From DASQHY01 sp035602605 (GTDB lineage Bacteria > Acidobacteriota > Terriglobia > Acidiferrales > UBA7541): a DNA stretch of 5,992 nucleotides. The stretch is taken from NCBI GenBank assembly GCA_035602605.1, contig DATNLZ010000092.1, forward strand, positions 1 to 5,992, read 5' to 3'. The stretch's first letter is position 1. Every line of letters starts with the position of its first letter. The notes beneath the pieces are model-generated. The model did not search any database. It saw only the letters and a list, made by a program, of their open reading frames with translations, and was not told the DNA's origin. Position numbers and translations under genes: made by a program. Shown piece by piece: positions 1-5,992 of this stretch.

Positions 1-1193
1 TTGCAGTGTTAAATGTGCTCGTCTCGGCGGCGGCGATTTCGCTCGAAAATAGCCTTTTGTATCGCGAGCTCCAGGAACGCGAAGCAAAGATCAGGCGTCT
101 TGTGGACGCCAATATTGTCGGGGTGTTGATCGCGAATCTTGAAGGCCAGATCCTCGAGGCCAATGACGCCTTTCTCGAGATGGTCCGGTACACGCGTGAC
201 GACCTCACCTCCGGACGACTCCGATGGACAGAGCTGACGCCTCCCGAATGGCAAGCCCTCACCGAACGAGCGGTGGAGCAGCTCAGAGCGAGCGGCACCT
301 GCGAAATGTATGAAAAGGAGTACTTCCGCAGCGACGGCAGCCGCGTGCCCGTGCTGATCGCTGCCACGGTGATTGGGAACCCCCGGAACGAGACCCTGGT
401 ATTCGTGCTCGACCTCACGGAGCGCAAGCGCGCAGAGGAAGAGCGCGAGAGACTGCGTCAGGCCCAAGCCGACTTGGCCCATATGAGAAGGGTAATCACG
501 GTCGGAGAGCTGGCGGCATCGCTCGCTCACGAGATCAAGCAGCCGATCGCCGCCGCGGTATTGAATGCCAAGACGTGTGTGCGATGGCTACAGCGTGATT
601 CGCCCGATGTCACAGAGGCGTGCGAGGCTGCCTCAAGAACGGTCAGGGACGCGACGCGCGCCGCCGACATTGTCGACCGAGTTCGCTCCCTTTACAGGCG
701 AGGTACCCCACAACGGGAGCTGGTTGACTTGAACGAAATCATTCAAGAGATGATCGTTCTGCTGCAAGATACGTCGAATCGGCACTCTATCGCGATCCGT
801 ACCGAGCTCGCCACCAGTCTGCCCAAAGTCATGGCCGATCGCGTGCAGCTTCAGCAGGTACTGATGAACCTCTTGCTGAACGGCATCGAGGCGATGAAAG
901 ATATGGGCGGTGAACTGATGGTAACGTCCAAGAGGACCGAGGATGGCCAATTACTGATTTCGGTGAGCGATTCGGGCATTGGATTACCCGTCGAGGAAAG
1001 CGAGCGCATTTTCGAAGCGTTCTTCACTACCAAACCGCAGGGCACCGGCATGGGACTCTCTATCAGTCGGACGATCGTCGAGTCACATAGCGGCCGTCTG
1101 TGGGCGAGCGCTAATACAGGACGGGGCGCAACGTTTCATTTCTCTCTGCCGACCGAAGCTAAGGCGGTTGCAGTGTCGCCAGAAAGAACTTGA
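1..1193 (+). CDS. Sensor histidine kinase, C-terminal part (GAF tail-PAS-HisKA-HATPase_c), 5' end outside window
   Basis: Autophosphorylating sensor kinase of a two-component system; no partner response regulator lies in the window. The reading frame is open from base 3, and the first residues (AAISLENSLLYRELQERE) are the usual end of a GAF domain, so the GTG at base 6 is not the real start. Residue numbers count from that GTG. A PAS domain spans about 28-138 (NAND-like EANDAF at 51-56, ending DLTERKRAEEE), followed by a charged coiled-coil linker to about 160. HisKA covers about 163-232 with the phosphoacceptor H175 in an HEIKQP H-box. HATPase_c covers about 275-384 with the N-box N288/N292, the G1 box D322-S-G-I-G326, the F-box around F336-F340 and the G2 box G346-T-G-M-G350, so every catalytic motif is present. 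No transmembrane segment is visible, so this part is cytoplasmic. From memory of the family, the closest match is the C-terminus of long Ser/Thr kinase-AAA ATPase-GAF-PAS-histidine kinase proteins. A shorter GAF-PAS kinase is the alternative. The signal sensed is unknown. Confidence 0.93.
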   Translation, partial: AVLNVLVSAAAISLENSLLYRELQEREAKIRRLVDANIVGVLIANLEGQILEANDAFLEMVRYTRDDLTSGRLRWTELTPPEWQALTERAVEQLRASGTCEMYEKEYFRSDGSRVPVLIAATVIGNPRNETLVFVLDLTERKRAEEERERLRQAQADLAHMRRVITVGELAASLAHEIKQPIAAAVLNAKTCVRWLQRDSPDVTEACEAASRTVRDATRAADIVDRVRSLYRRGTPQRELVDLNEIIQEMIVLLQDTSNRHSIAIRTELATSLPKVMADRVQLQQVLMNLLLNGIEAMKDMGGELMVTSKRTEDGQLLISVSDSGIGLPVEESERIFEAFFTTKPQGTGMGLSISRTIVESHSGRLWASANTGRGATFHFSLPTEAKAVAVSPERT

Positions 1194-1253
1194 TGCCGCG
1201 AACTTCCTGGGCTTTTTGAGGTCCTTTGCGGTTAGCTGTTTGTTCCTTAACCA
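1194..1253 (+). promoter_or_regulatory. Kinase-transporter intergenic gap with two overlapping weak stems
   Basis: Sixty non-coding bases separate the kinase stop from the transporter ATG. Two weak inverted repeats can be read by eye. One is ccgcgaa (1196-1202) with tttgcgg (1225-1231), 7 pairs including one G-T. The other is ggtta (1230-1234) with taacc (1248-1252), which ends one base before the ATG. They share bases 1230-1231, so both cannot form fully at once. There is no U-tract typical of a terminator, no convincing -35/-10 pair and no purine-rich Shine-Dalgarno sequence close to the ATG. The stems are short and could be chance. Any regulatory role is inference. Confidence 0.15.
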
Positions 1254-2531
1254 ATGGAAGCAACAACCATCAATACGACTGAAAAGCTCTCCGCCTCGCG
1301 CTGGATGGTGCTTACCATCATTGTGCTCGTGCAGTTCCAGATACAGTTAGTAACGTTTGCTCCCGCAGCTGTCGCCAGCCCTATCATCTCGAACCTCCAG
1401 CTGACCCGAACGGAATTCGGGCTAATCATGTCGGCTCTAAACATTACGATTGTGATTTGTCAGGCCTTGGGAAGTGTGCTCGTCGACCGTGCAGGGCTGA
1501 AACTCGGTCTGTTTTCTGGAATTGCACTGTTGGGTATAGGTGCAGCCATTTTGCTGGGCGTGCACAGCCTAAGATTTCTTATATTCGGCAGAGTTGTTCA
1601 GGGAATTGGCATCGGTATCAGTTATCCCGTGATGGGTGCTTTAATCATGGCCTGGTTTTCCAAGCGAGAGCAACCGTACATTAACACGATTTTTGCTGCA
1701 GTTACCTTCATGGGAATCGGGGCAGGAATGGTTGTCACTGTCGGGCTATTTCGCTGGTTCAGTGGCTCATGGAGGCACGCACTTGGGTCTTATGGGTTCA
1801 GCATCCTCGCCACGGCGCTCGTTTGGCTGGTAATCGGACGAAATAGCCAAGAGGTTGTTTCTGCGGAAGAGACATCAGCGGCTGGCGCCACTGCCAAGAA
1901 TCCGAGTTCGCTCTCGAAAGCCCTCACTATGCCCGTCGTTTGGACGCTGGCACTAGGCACCTTTGCGATCTCATGGGTTTACAACATGTACTTTTCCTTC
2001 GTACCCCTGTTTCTAGAGAGCGGGCGGGGTATTTCGTTAGCAAATGCCAACCGCCTGGCATCCCTACTTCCATTTAGCGGCGTAGCAGCGGTAATTGCCT
2101 TTGGCGTTTTAGCAACTCGGACTACATGGCGGAAGCATTTACTATGGACAAGCTGCGCGGTGGTCATCTTGGGCAGCATCGCCCTTTTTTTCGGCGAAGG
2201 TGCGATGACCAAGGCAGGGTTGCTCGTCGCAGGATTTGGGCTCTCCGGCTTCCTTCCCGTCTTGAACACATACATTATGTCCTTACCGTCAATGACGCCC
2301 TCGCTGGTAGCGGCAATCGTCGTCGTGGTGAATATGGCGGTATACATGGCCGGATTCATTTCTCCTCTCGCTGTTGGCTGGGTTTCTCAGAGTTCATTTG
2401 GATTGCGGAATACCCTGGCCCTGTTCTCCTGGATTGAATTAGTCGCGATTCTCATGTTCATGCGGTTACCGACAATCGCGAGCGTGGACGTTTCTAACAC
2501 CGAGAGGACCAGCGCATCCTTCAATCATTGA
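1254..2531 (+). CDS. Major facilitator superfamily transporter, 12 transmembrane helices, substrate unknown
   Basis: Inner-membrane secondary transporter of 425 residues, a normal length for a 12-helix MFS protein. Hydrophobic segments lie at about 18-40, 55-75, 83-103, 107-134, 143-166, 174-195, 227-250, 268-287, 296-315, 320-342, 347-375 and 384-404, with a polar central loop at about 196-226 separating the two six-helix halves. The loop between helices 2 and 3 has the MFS signature (G73, D78, R79, G81, K83), and helix 4 carries the R113-x-x-Q116-G117-x-G119 motif. The helix 4-5 region (MAWFSKREQ) and the SWRHA stretch before helix 6 recall anion-type MFS carriers of the NarK/CynX kind, but this does not identify a substrate. 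The ATG at 1254 is the first possible start because an in-frame TAA lies at 1248-1250. No ribosome binding site is visible, and the next internal Met (residue 18) would cut into helix 1. It follows the kinase by 60 bases on the same strand and may be co-transcribed. No frameshift or truncation is seen. Confidence 0.9.
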   Translation: MEATTINTTEKLSASRWMVLTIIVLVQFQIQLVTFAPAAVASPIISNLQLTRTEFGLIMSALNITIVICQALGSVLVDRAGLKLGLFSGIALLGIGAAILLGVHSLRFLIFGRVVQGIGIGISYPVMGALIMAWFSKREQPYINTIFAAVTFMGIGAGMVVTVGLFRWFSGSWRHALGSYGFSILATALVWLVIGRNSQEVVSAEETSAAGATAKNPSSLSKALTMPVVWTLALGTFAISWVYNMYFSFVPLFLESGRGISLANANRLASLLPFSGVAAVIAFGVLATRTTWRKHLLWTSCAVVILGSIALFFGEGAMTKAGLLVAGFGLSGFLPVLNTYIMSLPSMTPSLVAAIVVVVNMAVYMAGFISPLAVGWVSQSSFGLRNTLALFSWIELVAILMFMRLPTIASVDVSNTERTSASFNH

Positions 2532-2532
2532 A
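2520..2532. repeat. 13-base perfect palindrome over the transporter stop codon
   Basis: The sequence ttcaat-c-attgaa reads the same on both strands and contains the TGA stop of the transporter (2529-2531). With a single central base it is a poor hairpin and lacks a following T-run, so it is not a normal terminator. It is a real sequence feature, but probably without function. Confidence 0.3.
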
Positions 2533-2711
2533 ATGCCTCCCTCGTGACCGACGGCAAGTACATACTCTCCAAGTACATTTGAACAGCCTCGAAGTCGGTT
2601 ACGGCTGCGTATGCCGTGGGAATTTGTGGGTCTGACGAGGAGGAGCTCAGCAGCGCAATGGAACCACACAAACAAGTAGGTATAGGTTTTAAAATGCGCG
2701 TTCCAATGATC
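2532..2711. other. Non-coding gap between convergent transporter and TonB receptor genes
   Basis: These 180 bases lie between the 3' ends of two genes that face each other, so transcripts from both sides should end here. I see no strong GC-rich hairpin followed by a T-run in either direction. The best stem is acggc (2601-2605) with gccgt (2613-2617) around a 7-base loop, too weak and without a T-tract. Short open frames cross the gap on both strands, but none has a recognisable protein sequence and all run into the flanking genes. No RNA gene or mobile-element end was recognised. Confidence 0.6.
2555..2578. repeat. 9-base direct repeat (caagtacat twice, 15-base period)
   Basis: The word caagtacat occurs at 2555-2563 and again at 2570-2578, separated by six bases, within the convergent intergenic gap. 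Only two copies are present. It could be a binding-site pair, a replication slippage product or chance; it does not resemble the ends of a known element. Confidence 0.35.
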
Positions 2712-5700
2712 TCAGAAGTAAAGCTTGAGCCCGAATTGAATCTCGCGAGCGTTGCTGAAGCGCGCCGTCGAGAAGATCTTCCCAAAATTCGGATTGTTGC
2801 CAGCTGAAAAGTCTAGGTCGGGGACACCGAATTGGGGATGATTAAACAGGTTGTAAAATTCAGCGCGAAACTCGAGATTGCTTCGCTCGGTGATGCCGGT
2901 GACTTTCGCGAAATTCAGGTCGAAGTTCTCCGTGCCATCAGCAAAGAGTATGCCTCTCCCAGCGGTGCCGAAGGTGCCGAGGGGTTGCAACTGAAATGCC
3001 GCTTTGTTGATCCAGTTGTTCGGGCTGCGATTGTCTAGATTGGGATCACCCACACGATTCGGACGGCAACTCGCAAAAAACGGAATGCGCGTCAGGCAAG
3101 GATCGCTGTTGTCGCGGACCGTCAGCGGCACTCCGTGAGAAAGAACGAGGATCGGACTCATCCTCCATCCGCCGACCAACTTGTCCGTAAGGCCCTCGTT
3201 ATCCAGGAACCGCTTCCCAGATCCGAAAGGCAGCTCCATGGACCCAATGAACGTGAATCGGTGACGAACGTCGAAAGCGCAAAGCCCTCTTTCAGCGGCG
3301 GGGTTGTACTCGTTTTGAGGCACGAAAGGATCAATCACAGAGCCGCCGCCGGAGTGGAACTGCGAAGCCTGGTCGATGCATTTCGACCAGGTGTAGCCGG
3401 TCAGGAAAGTGTAGCCGTTTGAAAAACGCTTGTTGATGCTGGTAACCAGTCCGCTGTAGCTCGAATTCGCCCAACTGCTCGATCGAAAAATGTCGCCGAA
3501 TCCCGCGAAGGGCCTGCGCTGCTCCAGGTTTGCTTCCGACGGAGGCTGGCCGTTCACCGGAACAACAAACGGTTGGTTCAGATCCCGGAAATTGAGCAGC
3601 TTGCGGCCGAGGGTTCCGACGTAGCCAGCTTCCAAGAGGAAGCCGGCGCCGAGATCGTGTTGCAAGTTGAGGTTGTACTGCTGCATGTAGCTGGTGCGGA
3701 TATGTGGATCGGTGACCACAACTAGGCCAGTTCCCGGAGGCACGCAAGTTCCGCCGCACGTTGGGTTGGCCAGGCTAACAAAACCGACACCGCCCGAATC
3801 GGTCACGGTTGGAAAGGTAGTGAAGGGCGGTTGCAACAGATTCTGTAGAACGAGGTTGGAACCAAACTCTGCAAAGAAAATTCCGTATCCGCCTCGCACA
3901 GCCCACTTTCCATTGCCAAAAACATCGTAGGCGAAGCCCAATCGCGGCTGAAAGCCCCTCTTGTCTGGGAAATACCCGCACTTGTCGCAGAGCCCGCGGG
4001 ACTTGTCTCCCGCTAGCACTGTGGTGGCGACACCGCTACCAGGGACACCAAACGTGGGCAGTTTGTCGATGAACACTGTCGAGGTTTGTCCATACTTATC
4101 TATCATCGGCGTGGCGTATTCCCACCGAAAACCGAGATTGAGAGTAAGTTTTGAAGTAACTTTGTAATCGTCTTGCCCAAATACGCTAAAAGCTTTCCAC
4201 CGTTGGCCCAGCACGTCGCGTTTCAACGAGCCGTAGGTGAAAGAAACCGATTCACCCAGCAAGAAATCCGCCAAGCCGTTCGCTGTGAAGTTCCCGGTAA
4301 ACAACATATTTCCTGCTTCAGTGAACTGGAAGCGAACATTCTCCTGCTGCCAACGGACCTCCCCGCCGGTCTTGATGGTGTGCTTGCCGTGCACGATGAT
4401 CAGAGTGTCGTGATACTGGTACGTGTTGAATATGAAACGCGAAGGCCCCTGGACCGTGTTGCCCACGCCCGAATAACCGGTGATGCGTATGTCCGTGAGA
4501 CCTACGTTGTCCGGCACCGGGAAATTGATGCCCACGTCCTTGGGCTTCGGCGTATTCGGGAAGGTCGTCGGATTGAAGGTTCGACTGAAGCCGGCGTGGA
4601 AATCGTTCAGGAGGTTGGCCGAAAATGTGTGCGTGTAACCAAAAGCGAAGTTCTGGTTTCGATTGACAAATGTTTGCGAAAATCCCGGGAACTGCGCAGG
4701 GGCTGTACCTCCGGGCTGGAACGGATCCAGCTGATTATTATTGTCGTAAATGTATCGACCGAAGATCTGGTCTGTTTTTCTCAGCAGATGATCGATGCGC
4801 ATGATGAATTGCTTGCTATCATTTTTCGCCGAGGGACTGGAAGTAAAATTTTCGCCGCCTGCGTTGGGCTGCGGGTAGAGCTTCAGAATTGCTTTTGCCA
4901 CCGGACTGATGCAGGCGTCCGGAATCGTGCCGCCGACGAAATTCGTTCCGGGCACATTGCCGCCCGCCGTGCATCTTGAATTTGCAGGATTTTTGATTTG
5001 TGCCGATGCACCGAAGACCCCCGCGCGATGCGCATCATTGGGAACCGTGGTTGCTTGCGTCAAACCCCTGCGCTCACGGAATCCCTCATAGGAAAAAAAG
5101 AAGAATAAACGCCCTTTCCGTATGGGGCCTCCGATATCACCGCCAAACTGGTTTCGCTTCAGGGGCGGTACCCTATCCGCGAAGAAATTTTTGGCGTCCA
5201 GCTTGTCGTTTCTCAGAAATTCCCACAACGCACCGTGAAAAGAATTCGTTCCGGACTTGATCACTGCATTGACGACAGCTCCGGAGTTACGTCCGTACTC
5301 CGCCGAAAACAGATTGGTCTGTATCTTGAATTCCGCCAGAGCATCAATGGCCGGCTTAATCTGCAGTGTATTGCCCTCCAGTTCGGAGTTTGCAACGCCA
5401 TCCAACAGGAAGTTGTTCATCGAATCGCGCGCGCCATTGACGTTGTAGGCGTTCTGCGTAAACCCGCGGCCTGGTTGAATTGGTGCTACACCGGTCTGCA
5501 ATAGCCCTAAGTCGCTGAAATTGCGGCCATTCAATGGAAGATTTTCAATCAGCTTCTCGGACATGACTTTTCCGAGTGTTGCCGTTGTGGACTGCACCTG
5601 GATGGCCTCTCCAGCAACTTCAACCGTCTGGCTCAAAAGCCCGATTTGCAGTTCCACATCGACGCGAGATTCCTGGTTCACTTCCACCGTAACCGGCCGG

Positions 5701-5990
5701 CGGACATAGCGCTTGAACCTCTCTAGCTCGGCGGAAAGCTCATATTGCCCTGGAGGCAACAGAAGAATTTCGTAAGTTCCGGCGTCGGAGGAGACCGTGT
5801 CTCGCGTAATCTTCGTCTCGGTGTTCAGCGCTTTTATGAGCACTTTCGGAACAACCGCGCCCGAACTGTCTTTCGCGGTCCCGACGATCTTTCCCGTGGT
5901 CAGCTGCGCGGATCCTGGCTGCGCGCATACTACATGGATCGCCATCATCAGTAATGCGAAACAGCTTAGCCGCATCCTCGTTTTTTGCAT
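2712..5990 (-). CDS. Oar-like TonB-dependent outer membrane receptor with carboxypeptidase-regulatory-like N-terminal domain
   Basis: Outer-membrane beta-barrel of 1092 residues, expected to import or bind an unknown large substrate using TonB energy. The N-terminus is a signal peptide: basic residues MQKTRMR, a hydrophobic core to about residue 22, and likely cleavage after A23 or A28. An Ig-like carboxypeptidase-regulatory domain covers about 33-115 (GKIVGTAKDSSGAVVP, then GTYEILLLPPGQYEL). SQTVEVAG at 120-127 resembles a TonB box. The plug covers about 130-250, with LPLNGRNF at 151-158, NVNGARDSMNNFLLDG at 183-198 and AEYGRNSGAVVNAVIKSGTN at 230-249, all hallmarks of the Oar family. The rest is barrel, including FRAEFYNLFNHPQFG at 1041-1055 and the terminal FGLKLYF, whose final Phe is the usual BAM assembly signal. 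Length and both ends are typical, so the gene is intact. The ATG at 5990 fits the signal peptide, but only two bases upstream are visible, so an earlier start and the RBS cannot be checked; Met6 is an alternative. Ten cysteines in the mature chain fall in five close pairs. Substrate and regulation are unknown. Confidence 0.94.
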   Translation of the reverse strand: MQKTRMRLSCFALLMMAIHVVCAQPGSAQLTTGKIVGTAKDSSGAVVPKVLIKALNTETKITRDTVSSDAGTYEILLLPPGQYELSAELERFKRYVRRPVTVEVNQESRVDVELQIGLLSQTVEVAGEAIQVQSTTATLGKVMSEKLIENLPLNGRNFSDLGLLQTGVAPIQPGRGFTQNAYNVNGARDSMNNFLLDGVANSELEGNTLQIKPAIDALAEFKIQTNLFSAEYGRNSGAVVNAVIKSGTNSFHGALWEFLRNDKLDAKNFFADRVPPLKRNQFGGDIGGPIRKGRLFFFFSYEGFRERRGLTQATTVPNDAHRAGVFGASAQIKNPANSRCTAGGNVPGTNFVGGTIPDACISPVAKAILKLYPQPNAGGENFTSSPSAKNDSKQFIMRIDHLLRKTDQIFGRYIYDNNNQLDPFQPGGTAPAQFPGFSQTFVNRNQNFAFGYTHTFSANLLNDFHAGFSRTFNPTTFPNTPKPKDVGINFPVPDNVGLTDIRITGYSGVGNTVQGPSRFIFNTYQYHDTLIIVHGKHTIKTGGEVRWQQENVRFQFTEAGNMLFTGNFTANGLADFLLGESVSFTYGSLKRDVLGQRWKAFSVFGQDDYKVTSKLTLNLGFRWEYATPMIDKYGQTSTVFIDKLPTFGVPGSGVATTVLAGDKSRGLCDKCGYFPDKRGFQPRLGFAYDVFGNGKWAVRGGYGIFFAEFGSNLVLQNLLQPPFTTFPTVTDSGGVGFVSLANPTCGGTCVPPGTGLVVVTDPHIRTSYMQQYNLNLQHDLGAGFLLEAGYVGTLGRKLLNFRDLNQPFVVPVNGQPPSEANLEQRRPFAGFGDIFRSSSWANSSYSGLVTSINKRFSNGYTFLTGYTWSKCIDQASQFHSGGGSVIDPFVPQNEYNPAAERGLCAFDVRHRFTFIGSMELPFGSGKRFLDNEGLTDKLVGGWRMSPILVLSHGVPLTVRDNSDPCLTRIPFFASCRPNRVGDPNLDNRSPNNWINKAAFQLQPLGTFGTAGRGILFADGTENFDLNFAKVTGITERSNLEFRAEFYNLFNHPQFGVPDLDFSAGNNPNFGKIFSTARFSNAREIQFGLKLYF

Positions 5991-5992
5991 GA

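Noticed and set aside
9..530. A 173-codon open frame on the minus strand opposite the kinase PAS region.
   Set aside because: It is antisense to the well-recognised PAS/HisKA coding sequence and its translation resembles no family I know.
2466..2528. A 20-codon minus-strand frame starting at ATG 2528 with a good GGGAGG ribosome-binding-like sequence (2537-2542) about 8 bases upstream.
   Set aside because: The peptide is very short, unrecognised and overlaps the transporter 3' end. The purine run is most likely chance, although it was the best SD-like site in the gap.
2601..2617. A possible terminator hairpin acggc/gccgt.
   Set aside because: It has only five Watson-Crick pairs, a 7-base loop and no T-run on either strand.
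2525..2785. An 86-codon minus-strand frame spanning the end of the TonB gene and the intergenic gap.
   Set aside because: It overlaps the end of the receptor in another frame, and the receptor already ends with the normal GLKLYF motif, so this is not a frameshifted continuation.
4173..4979. A 268-codon open frame on the plus strand inside the TonB receptor gene.
   Set aside because: It lies wholly antisense to a clearly coding frame with recognised domains, has no recognisable protein motifs, and is the kind of shadow frame expected opposite a long GC-rich gene.
1..5992. Searched by eye for IS ends, CRISPR repeats, tRNA genes, phage genes, defence genes and secondary-metabolite genes.
   Set aside because: Nothing recognisable. 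The three genes belong to common families and account for almost all of the window.

Overview
The window looks like ordinary chromosome from a member of the Acidobacteriota or a close relative. The main reason is the large Oar-like TonB-dependent receptor on the minus strand: signal peptide, carboxypeptidase-regulatory-like domain, plug, barrel, and a C-terminus ending in a GLKLYF-type motif. That architecture is greatly expanded in acidobacteria. The moderately high G+C content and the chain-type sensor kinase fit the same origin. This assignment rests on recognising protein families, not on a search.

Layout: bases 1-1193 (+) hold the C-terminal end of a sensor histidine kinase whose 5' part lies outside the window. 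What remains is the tail of a GAF domain, a PAS domain, a short coiled-coil linker, the HisKA dimerisation/phosphoacceptor domain and the HATPase_c catalytic domain. The sequence closely resembles the end of the very long Ser/Thr kinase-ATPase-GAF-PAS-histidine kinase proteins, so it may be only a fifth or so of the full protein. After a 60-base gap comes a complete 12-helix major facilitator superfamily transporter at 1254-2531 (+). Then follows a 180-base non-coding stretch between convergent genes, and from 2712 to 5990 (-) the complete 1092-residue TonB-dependent receptor, whose start codon lies two bases from the window edge.

The kinase and the transporter share a strand and are close enough to be co-transcribed, so a sensor-transporter link is possible but unproven. 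The receptor is transcribed towards them and is an independent unit whose promoter lies outside the window. No response regulator, RNA gene, mobile element, CRISPR array or phage gene was seen. I found no convincing new biological system. The points worth a second look are the probable giant kinase, the transporter start without a visible ribosome binding site, and five cysteine pairs in the receptor.
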